Notes: generated by a model from the letters alone, not told the origin. A stretch of 64,000 bases of DNA from Crossiella equi (GCF_017876755.1 NZ_JAGIOO010000001.1:2046001-2110000); one strand, 5' to 3'. Shown: positions 53,218 through 62,460, counted from the first letter of the stretch. Made by a program: numbers and translations.

Positions 53218-54315
53218 TCACCGCAGGCGAGCGAGGCGCTCCACCGTGGTGTCGAACTCGCCGACCAGGTCGGCGAGCACGTCGGCGACCGGGCGGACCT
53301 CGTTCATCCGCCCGACGATCTGCCCGACCGGCATGGCCACCACCTCGGGGTCCTGCGCCGCGGCCAGCCGCTGGTGGGCGTGCGCGACGAGCAGGTTCTG
53401 CAACGGCATGGGCAGCGGGGCGGGGGCGTCCGGGCGGGCCCAGGCCTCGGTCCAGCGGGTGCGCAGCAGGCGTGCGGGCTTGCCGGTGTAGACGCGGGAG
53501 CGGACGGTGTCGGCGGACCCGGCGGCGAGCAGGGCGCGCTGGGTGGCCGAGTCCGCGCCGCCGAGGGTGTACTCGCTGGTGGTGAGCCAGCAGGAGCCCA
53601 TCCACACCCCCTGCGCGCCCAGCGCCAGGGCGGCCGCGGCCTGCCGTCCGGAGCCGATGCCGCCCGCGGCGAGCACCGGTACGCGGGCGCCGACCGCGTC
53701 CACGACCTCGGGCAGCAGCACCATGGTGGCGATCTCGCCGGTGTGCCCGCCGGCCTCGTACCCCTGCGCCACCACCAGGTCGACCCCGCCCATGACGTGC
53801 CGCACCGCGTGCTCGGCGCGGCCCGCGAGCGCGGCCACCAGCACGTCCTGTTGGTGCGCGCGGTCGATCACGTCCACCGGCGGGGAGCCGAGGGCGTTGG
53901 CGACCAGGCGCACCGGGTGGTTGAGCGCGACGTCGACGTGCGAGCGCGCCACCGAGTGCAGCCAGCCCAGCACGCCGCCGGACTGCTCCGAGGGGAGCTC
54001 CGGGACGTTCAGCTCGGCCAGCACGGCGTCGACGAAGTCCCTGTGCGCCTGGGGGATCAGCGACTCCAGGTCGGTCGCGGTGCCCTCCCTCGGCGCGGCG
54101 GCGGGCATGACCACGTCCACGCCGTAGGGCCTGCCGCCGGTGTTGGCGTCCATCCAGTCCAGGACCCGGTCCAGTTCCTCCGCGTCGTTGAACCGCACGC
54201 AGCCCAGGACTCCGAGTCCGCCCGCTCGGCTGATCGCGGCCGCGACGTGCTCCGACGGGGTGAATCCCAGTACGGGGTAGTCGATCTCCAGCTGGTCACA
54301 CAGCGACGTTCTCAT
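53218..54315 (-). CDS. NAD(P)H-dependent flavin oxidoreductase (nitronate monooxygenase family)
   Basis: A 365-residue FMN enzyme of the NPD/NMO family. The TIM-barrel signatures are AISRAGGLGVLG near residue 27, PYGVDVVMPA, QGYEAGGHTG and LAAGGIGSGRQAAAALALGAQGVWMGS, the FMN phosphate site. In steroid degraders, members of this broad family act on ring-opened intermediates or as enone reductases; the exact reaction is not inferable. Its ATG at 54315 is 20 bases inside the end of fadD19, so the two are translated together under the same KstR-like box. Confidence 0.88.
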   Translation of the reverse strand: MRTSLCDQLEIDYPVLGFTPSEHVAAAISRAGGLGVLGCVRFNDAEELDRVLDWMDANTGGRPYGVDVVMPAAAPREGTATDLESLIPQAHRDFVDAVLAELNVPELPSEQSGGVLGWLHSVARSHVDVALNHPVRLVANALGSPPVDVIDRAHQQDVLVAALAGRAEHAVRHVMGGVDLVVAQGYEAGGHTGEIATMVLLPEVVDAVGARVPVLAAGGIGSGRQAAAALALGAQGVWMGSCWLTTSEYTLGGADSATQRALLAAGSADTVRSRVYTGKPARLLRTRWTEAWARPDAPAPLPMPLQNLLVAHAHQRLAAAQDPEVVAMPVGQIVGRMNEVRPVADVLADLVGEFDTTVERLARLR

Positions 54316-55894
54316 CGGGGTGCTCCTCCACGTACCGGGTCGCCCATCGGTAGTCCGGTTTTCCGCTGGGTGACCGGCCGATGTGGTCGACCAGCCACAG
54401 CCCGCGCGGCACCTTGTACCCTGCGAGCAGGCCCCGCACATGGGCGTCCAGGTCGGCGAAGTCCGGAGCGGTGTCCGGGCGCGGTTGCACCAGGGCGGCC
54501 ACGCGCTGCCCCAGGCGTTCGTCGGGGATGCCGACCACCAGGGCGTCGAAGACGTCGGGGTGCGACTTGAGCGCGCCCTCGACCTCCTCGGGGTAGACCT
54601 TCTCGCCGCCGGTGTTGATGCTGGTGTTGCCGCGGCCGAGCAGGGTGACCGTGCCGTCCTCCTCGACGCGCGCGTAGTCACCGGGCACGGCGTAGCGGCG
54701 GCCGTCGATCTCGGTGAGCATGGTCGCGGTCTTCGCCGGGTCCTTGTAGTAGCCCAGCGGCAGGTGGCCGGTGCGGGCGAGGCGGCCGACACAGCCGGGC
54801 GGCACGGGTTTGCCGTGCTCGTCGATGACCGCGGTGTCCGGGTCGACCTTCACGCGCGGTCCGCCGCGCTGGGTGCCCCCGCGGTCGACCACGCCGATGC
54901 CGTTGAAGCCGGTCTCGGAGGAGCCGATGGAGTCGGTGAGCACGAGGTTGGGGAAGGCGTCGAGGAACTGCTGCTTGACGCTGGGTGAGAACAGGGCCGC
55001 GCTGCTGGAGACGGCGTAGAGGGAGGAGGCGTCGTAGCCGCCGCGGTGGTAGGCCTCGATGAGCGGGCGGGCCATGGCGTCGCCGACGATGAGCAACACG
55101 TTGACGCGGTGCTCCTGGACCGCGCGCCAGACCTCGTCGGCGTCGAAGTGCGGGGTGAGCACGACCGTGCCGCAGCCGAACAGGTTCTGGAAGGTGGCCC
55201 ACTGCGCGGCGCCGTGGATGAGCGGGGCCACGGGCAGGCGCACCAGGTTGAAGTCCTTGCCCGCGCGGGACTGGTGCCACTCGTCGGGGATCTTGTCGCC
55301 GCTGAAGAAGTCGATGCCGCCGCCGAGCACGCGCCAGATGTCCTCGTGCCGCCACACCACGCCCTTGGGGTTCCCCGTGGTGCCGCCGGTGTAGAGGATG
55401 TAGCGGTCATCGGCGCTGCGGGCGGGGAAGTCGCGTTCGGGCTCCCCGTCGGCGAGGGCGTCCTCGTACGGGGTGCCATCACTGTCCACTTCGGACTCGT
55501 CCGGGATGACCACGGTGTGCGCGAGCTTGGGCACGTGCGGGCGCACCTGGTCGACGAGCTCGCCGTGACGCCGCTCGTGCACGAGCGCGACCAGGTCGGC
55601 GTTGTCGAACAAATACTGCAACTCGTTCTTGAGGTAGCGGTAGTTGACGTTGATGGCCACCGCGCGCAACTTGTACGCGGCGATCATCGCCTCCACCGCC
55701 TCAATCCGGTTGCGCGAGTGCACCCCGATGTGCGAACCCGGGACCACCCCATGTTTTCGCAGGTGGTGAGCCAAACGATTGGACCGCTCCTCCAGCTGCC
55801 GGAAGGTCACCCGACGGGCGCCGCAGATCACGGCGACGCGCTCGGGAACGAGGTCGACGGCATGTTCGACGAGATCCGCGATATTGACGGCCAC
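54296..55894 (-). CDS. fadD19: Steroid side-chain acyl-CoA synthetase, FadD19-like
   Basis: A 532-residue adenylate-forming ligase that activates C26-oxidised (especially C24-branched) sterol side chains to CoA esters. Motifs: YTGGTTGNPKGVVWRHEDI, DSIGSSETGFNGIG, YAVPGDYARVEEDGTVTLLGRG, INTGGEKVYPEEVE and SPSGKPDYRWA, all shared with mycobacterial FadD19. GTG at 55894 lies six bases after TACTTT (a -10 on the minus strand), so it is likely leaderless. It is divergent from echA19, as in Mycobacterium, with one KstR-like box between. Confidence 0.93.
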   Translation of the reverse strand: MAVNIADLVEHAVDLVPERVAVICGARRVTFRQLEERSNRLAHHLRKHGVVPGSHIGVHSRNRIEAVEAMIAAYKLRAVAINVNYRYLKNELQYLFDNADLVALVHERRHGELVDQVRPHVPKLAHTVVIPDESEVDSDGTPYEDALADGEPERDFPARSADDRYILYTGGTTGNPKGVVWRHEDIWRVLGGGIDFFSGDKIPDEWHQSRAGKDFNLVRLPVAPLIHGAAQWATFQNLFGCGTVVLTPHFDADEVWRAVQEHRVNVLLIVGDAMARPLIEAYHRGGYDASSLYAVSSSAALFSPSVKQQFLDAFPNLVLTDSIGSSETGFNGIGVVDRGGTQRGGPRVKVDPDTAVIDEHGKPVPPGCVGRLARTGHLPLGYYKDPAKTATMLTEIDGRRYAVPGDYARVEEDGTVTLLGRGNTSINTGGEKVYPEEVEGALKSHPDVFDALVVGIPDERLGQRVAALVQPRPDTAPDFADLDAHVRGLLAGYKVPRGLWLVDHIGRSPSGKPDYRWATRYVEEHPDENVAV

Positions 55895-55904
55895 GCTTCG
55901 AAAG

Positions 55905-55918
55905 TAGAACGTGTTATC
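55905..55918. promoter_or_regulatory. KstR-like operator between fadD19 and echA19
   Basis: TAGAACGTGTTATC matches TnnAACnnGTTnnA except the last base. It overlaps the -10 of fadD19 (AAAGTA on the plus strand, 55901-55906) and TATCGT (55915-55920), a possible -10 of echA19. One site could thus control both directions. Confidence 0.8.
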
Positions 55919-55951
55919 GTTGCCGAGCAATAGCCCAGGAAGGGGCCAGTC

Positions 55952-56743
55952 GTGACCGCAACCGTCCCGCACGCCCTCCTCGAACGCCGGGGCGCGGTCC
56001 TCGTCGTGACGATGAACCGCCCGGAGGCCCGCAACGCGCTCTCGGCGGAGATGCTGGCCCTGCTGCGCGAAGCCTGGGACCAGGTGGACGAGGACCCGAC
56101 GATCCGCGCGGCGGTCCTGACCGGCGCGGGCGGCGCGTTCTGCGCGGGCGCGGACCTCAAGGCGATGACCAGGACCCACCCGAGCGACCAGTTCCGCGAG
56201 GGCTTCGACCTGACCACGATCCCGGCCCTGCTGAAGGGCCGCCGCCTGACCAAGCCGTTGATCGCGGCGGTGGAGGGCCCGGCGATCGCGGGTGGCACGG
56301 AGATCCTCCAGGCGACCGACATCCGGGTGGCGGGCGAGAGCGCGCGCTTCGGCGTGAGCGAACCCCGCTGGGGCTTGTTCCCGCTGGGCGGCAGCGCGGT
56401 CCGCCTCCCCCGCCAGATCCCCTACACGGTGGCGGCGGACCTCCTCCTGACCGGCCGCCATATCACGGCCGCCGAGGCGAAGTCGGTCGGCCTGATCGGC
56501 CACGTGGTCCCCGACGGCCAGGCCCTGCCCAAGGCCTTGGAACTGGCCGACCAGATCGCCGCGAACGGCCCCCTGGCGATCCAGGCGATCCTCCGCACGA
56601 TCCGCGAAACAGAAGGCCTCCCGGAGGACGAAGCCTTCAAGATCGAAGCCCGCCACGGCGCCAAGGTCTTCGCCAGCGAAGACGCCAAAGAAGGCCCCCG
56701 GGCCTTCCAGGAGAGACGCCCCCCGGACTTCCAGGGCCGCTGA
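55952..56743 (+). CDS. echA19: Enoyl-CoA hydratase, EchA19-like
   Basis: A 263-residue crotonase-fold enzyme that hydrates the side-chain enoyl-CoA of sterols. It has [11 protein letters not shown], the oxyanion segment [42 protein letters not shown] and [13 protein letters not shown], nearly word for word as in mycobacterial EchA19. GTG at 55952 follows AGGAAGGGGCCAGTC. Convergent with the kinase-like gene; a 186-base gap follows that holds no gene. Confidence 0.93.
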   Translation: MTATVPHALLERRGAVLVVTMNRPEARNALSAEMLALLREAWDQVDEDPTIRAAVLTGAGGAFCAGADLKAMTRTHPSDQFREGFDLTTIPALLKGRRLTKPLIAAVEGPAIAGGTEILQATDIRVAGESARFGVSEPRWGLFPLGGSAVRLPRQIPYTVAADLLLTGRHITAAEAKSVGLIGHVVPDGQALPKALELADQIAANGPLAIQAILRTIRETEGLPEDEAFKIEARHGAKVFASEDAKEGPRAFQERRPPDFQGR

Positions 56744-56929
56744 CCCCGGCACAGGACCCGATGCCCGCGAGGAACAGCCCCGGTCACCGACGAGTGGCTC
56801 CTCCGGCCAGGACCTGTTCTGCCCCAGCCCAAGGCCGAAGGAAGTCACCCGATCGGCGCCCTGGAGGGCCGCGAGGCGCCAGCGGACACGAGTGGCAGGT
56901 GGCGGTGCTGGGCGACGGGAGCCGGGTGG

Positions 56930-57466
56930 TCAGGCCGAGGGCCAGCCGGTGGCGGCCAGGATCTCCCGGGCCAAGGCCGGGACCGAGCGGTTGTCGGTCG
57001 CGATGTGGAGTGCGTCGGCCGGGGTCCGGGCCTGGAGGCGGCGGGATTTGGCTGTGCTGTTGGCCAGTTCCCGGGAAAGGTTCGAGCCCAGTTCCCGGCT
57101 GGTCAGACGGGTGCGGGTCGTGTCGTCCGTGGCGGTCAGGAGGATTCGGGTCAGCACGGCGTTCGGCCCCAGGGTTCGGTGGAACATGGGGGCTGCCTCC
57201 GGGAGGACGCAGAGGGTGTTGGTGTAGATCAGGTTGGTGTGGCCCAGGGCCTGGAAGTTGCGCCAGAGGGCCGAGAGGTTCAGTTCGGTCAGGTGCGTTC
57301 GGTGGGGGTCGTGCGGCGGGGCCGGGTGGGCCTGGCAGAGGAGGTCGCCGTCCAGGAGGGCGTGCGGGACGGCCGACTCGGTGAGCTGGTGGGAAAGTTC
57401 CCAAGCCACCGTTGTCTTGCCCACGCCTGATCTGCCACCCAGCAAGAGGGCCTGAATCCGGGTCAT
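56930..57466 (-). CDS. P-loop nucleotide kinase-like protein
   Basis: A 178-residue cytosolic protein with a clear Walker A, LLGGRSGVGKTTVAWELS, at residues 8-25, and DGDLLCQ following. It resembles small kinases of the AAA_18/shikimate-kinase-like group. The substrate is unknown. The ATG at 57466 has no ribosome site. It lies between echA19 and fadA5, 42 bases downstream of fadA5 on the same strand, but nothing ties it to steroid metabolism; it may be a passenger. Confidence 0.78.
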   Translation of the reverse strand: MTRIQALLLGGRSGVGKTTVAWELSHQLTESAVPHALLDGDLLCQAHPAPPHDPHRTHLTELNLSALWRNFQALGHTNLIYTNTLCVLPEAAPMFHRTLGPNAVLTRILLTATDDTTRTRLTSRELGSNLSRELANSTAKSRRLQARTPADALHIATDNRSVPALAREILAATGWPSA

Positions 57467-57508
57467 CCGGGTAGCGTGGGGGCTCCGGGGTGGTTGCGGC
57501 CAGTGGTT

Positions 57509-58624
57509 TCAGACTCGCTCCAGGATTGTCGCCGTGGCCAGGGCGCCGCCTGCGCACATCGTCAGGAGGGCTGTGGTGGCGTTGCCGCGGCCCAGTTCGT
57601 GCAGGGTGCTCGTGGCCAGGCGGGCGCCTGTGCTGCCCACCGGGTGGCCCAGGGCGATGGCGCCGCCGTTCGGGTTCAGGCGGGTTGCGTGGTGGTCGCC
57701 GTGGACTCTCAGCCAGGAGAGGGGGACCGCGGCGAAGGCTTCGTTGACTTCCACCAGGTCGATGTCCCGCAGGGTCATACCTGCTTGTTTCAGCACCCGT
57801 TCGGTGGCCTGGATGGGGCCGTCCAGGTGGTAGTGGGTTTCCGCGCCTGTTACCACCTGTGCCCGGATTCTTGCGCGGATCGGGAGGCCCAGGGCTTGCG
57901 CCCGGTCTTCTGAGGTCACCAGGACCGCTGCCGCGCCGTCGGAGATCTGGGAGGCCGTGCCCGCTGTGTGCAGGCCGCCTTCCAGGACCGGGCGGAGGGC
58001 GGAGAGGGCTTCCAGGCTCGTTGAGCGCAGGCCTTCGTCTTGGGTCGCGCCCTCCACCGCGATGATTTCCTGGGTGTAGCGGCCTTCCGACCACGCCTTG
58101 GCCGCGCGTTGTTGGGAGGTCAGGCCGAAGGTGTCCAGGTCCTGTCTGGTCAGGCCTCGGCGGTGGGCTATGCGCTCGGCCGCTTCGTACTGGTTCGGCA
58201 GGTCCACCGACCAGGTCTCCGGGCGCGGGGTACCGGTCTGGCCACCCATGTTGCTGCGCAACGGGACCCGGCTCATCGACTCCACGCCGCAGGCCACGCC
58301 CACGTCGATCACGCCCGCGTCGATCTGGGCCGCCAGCAGGTGCAGGGCCTGTTGGGCCGAGCCACACTGGCAGTCGACCGTGTAACAGGCCGTGGTTTCC
58401 GGCAGGCCCGCGAACAGCCAGGCCGTGCGGGCGATGTTGCCCGCCTGTTCGCCCGCCTGGGTCACGCAGCCCGCGATCACCTGGTCCACCTCGGCCGCGG
58501 GCAGGTCCACCCTCGACAGCAGGCCCGTCAGCGCGCGTCCCAGCAGGTCAGCGGGGTGGATACCGGACAACACGCCGCCCCGGCGGCCGATGGGGGTGCG
58601 TGCGCCGTCGACCAGGACCGCCAT
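57509..58624 (-). CDS. fadA5: Acetyl-CoA acetyltransferase (thiolase), FadA5-like
   Basis: A 371-residue thiolase that releases acetyl- or propionyl-CoA from the steroid side chain. The nucleophile is C87 in VDCQCGSAQQA. The catalytic His lies in NGGAIALGHPVGSTGAR and the second Cys in MCAGGALATATI. GGCVTQ-like AGCVTQAGEQ, DLPNQYEAAERIA and LEGGLHTAGTASQISDGAAA match FadA5, whose gene adjoins cyp125 in Mycobacterium as here. ATG at 58624 follows GGAGGGTTGTC. It uses several AT-ending codons (for example AAA CAA GCA GGT near 57780) unlike its neighbours. Confidence 0.94.
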   Translation of the reverse strand: MAVLVDGARTPIGRRGGVLSGIHPADLLGRALTGLLSRVDLPAAEVDQVIAGCVTQAGEQAGNIARTAWLFAGLPETTACYTVDCQCGSAQQALHLLAAQIDAGVIDVGVACGVESMSRVPLRSNMGGQTGTPRPETWSVDLPNQYEAAERIAHRRGLTRQDLDTFGLTSQQRAAKAWSEGRYTQEIIAVEGATQDEGLRSTSLEALSALRPVLEGGLHTAGTASQISDGAAAVLVTSEDRAQALGLPIRARIRAQVVTGAETHYHLDGPIQATERVLKQAGMTLRDIDLVEVNEAFAAVPLSWLRVHGDHHATRLNPNGGAIALGHPVGSTGARLATSTLHELGRGNATTALLTMCAGGALATATILERV

Positions 58625-58667
58625 GACAACCCTCCGCACGATGGGGACCAGTGCCCGAATGTCTAAG

Positions 58668-58681
58668 TAGAACATGTTTCA
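58668..58681. promoter_or_regulatory. KstR-like operator (fadA5 side)
   Basis: TAGAACATGTTTCA is a full match to TnnAACnnGTTnnA. Read on the minus strand it runs into TACTTA, a plausible -10 of fadA5, whose start is 44 bases away. Confidence 0.85.
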
Positions 58682-58744
58682 TCAGAGGTTGGTAAGTCTC
58701 AGTGAACACCCTTCACTCCAGCATGGCAGCGTGTTTCAATCGCC

Positions 58745-58758
58745 TAGAACTTGTTCCA
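58745..58758. promoter_or_regulatory. KstR-like operator (cyp125 side)
   Basis: TAGAACTTGTTCCA is a full match to TnnAACnnGTTnnA and ends 26 bases before the cyp125 GTG. Together with the site at 58668 it gives this divergent region one box per direction. Confidence 0.85.
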
Positions 58759-58784
58759 CATGGGCGTGTGAACAGGAGGCGGTT

Positions 58785-60008
58785 GTGGCGTTACCCCAGC
58801 TCCCGCAAGGGTTCGACTTCACCGATCCGGACGTGTACGCCAACCGGCTGCCGATCCGGGAGTTCGCCGAGCTGCGGCGCAGCGCACCGGTGTGGTGGAA
58901 CGCGAAACCGCCCGGCCGGGACGGTTTCGACGACGACGGCTACTGGGTGATCAGCAGGCACGCCGACGTCAAACGCGTGTCCCTGGACAGCAGGCTGTTC
59001 TCCAGCTACGAGAACACCGCGATCATCCGGCACGCCGAGGGCACCACGCGGGAGCAGCTCGACCTGCAACGGCTGATCATGCTCAACATCGACCCGCCCA
59101 ACCACACCAAGCTGCGCGGTATCGTCTCCCGGGGCTTCTCGGTGCGGGCCATCAACGGCCTGCGCGAGGCCCTGGCCGCCCGCGCGCGGCGCATCGTGGA
59201 GACCGCGCGCACCAACGGCACCGGCGACTTCGTCACCGACGTGGCCTGCGAGCTGCCGTTACAGGCCATCGCGGAGCTGCTCGGCGTACCGCAGGACGAC
59301 CGGCGCAAGCTGTTCGACTGGTCCAACGACATGATCGGCTATGACGACCCGGAGTTCGAGACCGACCCGCAGATGGCGGCCGCGCAACTGCTGGGCTACT
59401 CGATGAACATGGCCGAGGAGCGCAAGAAGTGCCCGATGGGCGACATCGTCACCCGGCTGGTCCAGGCCGATGTGGACGGTGCGGCGCTGTCCAGCGACGA
59501 GTTCGGCTTCTTCGTGATCCTGCTGGCGGTGGCGGGCAACGAGACCACGCGCAACGCGATCACGCACGGCATGATGGCCTTCCTGGACAACCCCGACCAG
59601 TGGGAGCTGTACAAGGCCGAGCGCCCGGCGACCGCGGCGGATGAGATCGTGCGCTGGGCGACGCCGGTGGTGTCCTTCCAGCGCACGGCCACCGCGGACA
59701 CCGAGGTCGGCGGCGTGGCGGTGAAGGCGGGTGACCGGCTGGGCATGTTCTACAGCTCGGCCAACTTCGACGAGGAGGTGTTCGAGCGGCCCGAGCGCTT
59801 CGACATCACCCGCGATCCCAACCCGCACCTGGGTTTCGGCGGCAGCGGCGCGCACTTCTGCCTGGGCGCGAGCCTGGCCCGGCTGGAGATCGAGCTGATC
59901 TTCAACGCGATCGCCGACCACCTGCCGGACATCCGGAAGGCCGGTGAGCCACGCCGGTTGCGGTCCGGATGGCTCAACGGCATCAAGGAGTTCCCGGTCG
60001 CCTACTGA
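58785..60008 (+). CDS. cyp125: Cytochrome P450, CYP125-like steroid C26-monooxygenase
   Basis: A 407-residue soluble P450 that oxidises the terminal methyl of the cholesterol side chain. It has I-helix AVAGNETTRN, E-x-x-R in EIVRWATPV, and the haem ligand C359 in FGFGGSGAHFCLGAS. Start PQLPQGFDFTDPDVYANRLPI and end RLRSGWLNGIKEFPV align with CYP125A1. GTG at 58785 follows CAGGAGGCGGTT; the open frame reaches back to 58674 but only over the operator region. Its stop overlaps the convergent hydrolase by seven bases. No ferredoxin gene is nearby. Confidence 0.96.
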   Translation: MALPQLPQGFDFTDPDVYANRLPIREFAELRRSAPVWWNAKPPGRDGFDDDGYWVISRHADVKRVSLDSRLFSSYENTAIIRHAEGTTREQLDLQRLIMLNIDPPNHTKLRGIVSRGFSVRAINGLREALAARARRIVETARTNGTGDFVTDVACELPLQAIAELLGVPQDDRRKLFDWSNDMIGYDDPEFETDPQMAAAQLLGYSMNMAEERKKCPMGDIVTRLVQADVDGAALSSDEFGFFVILLAVAGNETTRNAITHGMMAFLDNPDQWELYKAERPATAADEIVRWATPVVSFQRTATADTEVGGVAVKAGDRLGMFYSSANFDEEVFERPERFDITRDPNPHLGFGGSGAHFCLGASLARLEIELIFNAIADHLPDIRKAGEPRRLRSGWLNGIKEFPVAY

Positions 60009-61198
60009 AGGGCCGCGCGCAGCGCCTGCACCAGGTTGCCCGCGGTACCGCCCTCGCCGGTGATGCCACCGGCCTGGAGCTGGTTCATCACGTACCCGAA
60101 CCCGATCTCGTGGTCGACGTCGCCGAAGGCGAGCGAACCGCCGTACCCGCCGTGCCCGAACGAACCGGGGCCGATCATGTTGACGATCGGCACCAGGTCG
60201 CTGGGCGGGGTGAACGGGATGTAGCCCAGCGCCCAGGTGTTCGGGACGACCAGCACCTTGTCCGGGCCGCTGGTCTGCGGTGCGCGGGCCCGGTCCACGG
60301 TCTCCTTGGACAGCAGCCGCACCCCGTCGACCTCGCCGACGGTGGCCGCGTACATCCGCGCGTAGCCCTCGGCCGAGCCCATCGAGGTGACCGCCCCGGC
60401 CTCGGCGGCGTGCGCGTACCGGGAGTTGGCGTCGAAGTCCTCGACGGTGGGCCGCAGTGCCTTCGTGGCGAGGGAGTCCGGGTCGGTGAAGGCCTTGAGC
60501 ATGCCCGCGATCACCGGCGGCAGCGCGGCCAGCGCCTCCGGCGGCAGCGGCTCGGCGGGCGGTACCGGGAGGGTGTGCGAGGCGCGCGGTTCGAGCTCGG
60601 CGGGCAGGCCGAGGTACAGGTCCAGGCCGAGCGGGGCGGCGATCTCCTCGGCGATCACGGTGCCCAGGCTGCGCCCGGTGACGCGCCGGACGACCTCGCC
60701 GAGCAGCCAGCCGTAGGTGACGGCGTGGTAGCCGTGCCCGGTGCCGGGCTCCCACAGCGGGGCCTGCTCGGCCAAGCGCGCCGCGACCAGGTCCTGGTCG
60801 CCGAAGCGCGCCAGCGGCACCCGCTCGGCCAGCGCGGGCAGGCCGGCCTGGTGGCTGAGCAGCCAGCGCACCGGGATGTCCTGCTTGCCGCCCGCCGCGA
60901 ACTCCGGCCAGTACCGGGCCACCGGCGCGTCCAGGTCGAGCAGGCCGCGCTCCGCCAGCAGGTGCACCACCGTGGCGGTGACGCCCTTGCTGGTGGAGAA
61001 CACCAGCTGCAGGGTGTCCTGCTGCCAGGCGCGGCCGGTGTTCGGGTCGGCCAGGCCGCCCCACAGGTCCACGACCTTCTCGCCGCGCCGGTACACGCAC
61101 ACCGCCGCGCCCACGTCCCCGCCGTGGGTGAAGTTGCGTACGAAGGCCTCGCGCACGCCCTCGAACCCGGCCGCCACCGTCCCGTGCACCTCTACCAC
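60002..61198 (-). CDS. Beta-lactamase-fold esterase, copy 1
   Basis: A 398-residue serine hydrolase. The nucleophile motif is STSK in VFSTSKGVTATVVHLLAERG, and the tyrosine lies in HGYHAVTYGWLLGE. GSFGHGGYGGSLAFGD supplies the third (H-x-G-like) motif. This is the LipE/EstB type, acting on small esters; such genes occur in mycobacterial sterol regions but their substrates are not known. GTG at 61198 follows GGAGGGACAGCCA. It is a close duplicate of the next gene. Confidence 0.9.
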   Translation of the reverse strand: MVEVHGTVAAGFEGVREAFVRNFTHGGDVGAAVCVYRRGEKVVDLWGGLADPNTGRAWQQDTLQLVFSTSKGVTATVVHLLAERGLLDLDAPVARYWPEFAAGGKQDIPVRWLLSHQAGLPALAERVPLARFGDQDLVAARLAEQAPLWEPGTGHGYHAVTYGWLLGEVVRRVTGRSLGTVIAEEIAAPLGLDLYLGLPAELEPRASHTLPVPPAEPLPPEALAALPPVIAGMLKAFTDPDSLATKALRPTVEDFDANSRYAHAAEAGAVTSMGSAEGYARMYAATVGEVDGVRLLSKETVDRARAPQTSGPDKVLVVPNTWALGYIPFTPPSDLVPIVNMIGPGSFGHGGYGGSLAFGDVDHEIGFGYVMNQLQAGGITGEGGTAGNLVQALRAALQ

Positions 61199-61272
61199 TG
61201 GCTGTCCCTCCGCAAGTCGGCTGTACCGCCAACCTAGCGAGGCAACCTGACAGCCAGCTCCCAGTTTCGGCC

Positions 61273-62460
61273 TCAGCCGCCGATGGCCTCGCGGACCGCA
61301 TCGACCAGGTCCGCCGCGGTGCTGCCCTCACCGGTCAGCGCGCCCGCCTGGAGCTGGTTCAGGACGTAGCCGAAGCCGAGCTCGTGGTCGACGTCGCCGA
61401 AGGCGAGCGACCCGCCGTACCCGCCGTGCCCGAACGAACCGGGCCCGAGCATGCTGGCCGAGGACGCACCGGGCTCGGTGTAGGGGATGTAGCCGAGCGC
61501 CCAGGTGTTGGGCACCCCGATGACCCGGTCCACGCCGGTGCTCTGGACCGCGCGCGCCCGGTCGACGGTCTCCTTGGACAGCAGCCGCACCCCGTCGACC
61601 TCGCTGACGGTGGCCGCGTACAAACGCGCGAAGCCCTCGGCCGAGCCCAGGCAGGACACCGCGCCCGCCTCGGCCGCCCACATCTCCCGCGAGTTGGCGT
61701 CCAGCGGCTCGGTGGTGGGCATGGAGGCCCGCATGACCAGGGAGTCCGGGTCGGCAAGGGTGGCGATCAGCTCGGCCAGCTCGGCCGGGATCTCCTCGCC
61801 CGGCGCGGGCGGCGGGGCCTCGGGCACCTCGAGGGTGTGCGCGACCCGCGGGTCCAGGGCCTCGGGCAGACCGAGGTGCAGGTCCAGGCCGAGCGGGCCC
61901 GCCAGGTCCTCGGCGATGACCGTGCCGAGGCTGCGCCCGGTGACGCGGTGCACCAGCTCGCCGAGCAGCCAGCCGAAGGTGATCGCGTGGTAGCCGTGGG
62001 CGGTGCCGGGCTCCCACAGCGGCGTCTGCCCGGCCAGCCGCGCGGCGATCATCCGCGACTCGCCGAACTGGGCCAGCGGCACCTTCTCCTCCAGCACCGG
62101 CAGCCCGGCCTGGTGGCTGAGCAGCCAGCGCACCGGGATGTCCTGCTTGCCGCCCGCGGCGAACTCCGGCCAGTACCGGGCCACCGGCGCGTCCAGGTCG
62201 AGCAGGCCGCGCTGCACCAGCAGGTGCACCACCGTGGCGGTGACGCCCTTGCTGGTGGAGAACACCGGCTGCAGGGTGTCCTGCGCCCACGCGCGGCCGG
62301 TCGTGGGATCGGCCAGGCCGCCCCACAGGTCCACGACCTTCTGCCCGCGCCGGTACACGCACACCGCCGCGCCCACGTCCCCGCCGTCGGTGAAGTTGCG
62401 CGCGAAGACCTCGCGCACGCCCTCGAACCCGGCCGCCACCACACCGTGCACCTCTACCAC
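61273..62460 (-). CDS. Beta-lactamase-fold esterase, copy 2
   Basis: A 395-residue paralogue of the neighbouring gene, alike over almost its entire length (shared VFSTSKGVTATVVHLL, HGYHA, GSFGHGGYGGSLAFGD). The main differences lie around residues 220-260 and 310-330, which border the active-site entrance in this fold. GTG at 62460 follows GGAGGGGGACCTCG. The upstream sequence CCAACCTAGCG also occurs before copy 1, so the promoter was duplicated too. Confidence 0.9.
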   Translation of the reverse strand: MVEVHGVVAAGFEGVREVFARNFTDGGDVGAAVCVYRRGQKVVDLWGGLADPTTGRAWAQDTLQPVFSTSKGVTATVVHLLVQRGLLDLDAPVARYWPEFAAGGKQDIPVRWLLSHQAGLPVLEEKVPLAQFGESRMIAARLAGQTPLWEPGTAHGYHAITFGWLLGELVHRVTGRSLGTVIAEDLAGPLGLDLHLGLPEALDPRVAHTLEVPEAPPPAPGEEIPAELAELIATLADPDSLVMRASMPTTEPLDANSREMWAAEAGAVSCLGSAEGFARLYAATVSEVDGVRLLSKETVDRARAVQSTGVDRVIGVPNTWALGYIPYTEPGASSASMLGPGSFGHGGYGGSLAFGDVDHELGFGYVLNQLQAGALTGEGSTAADLVDAVREAIGG

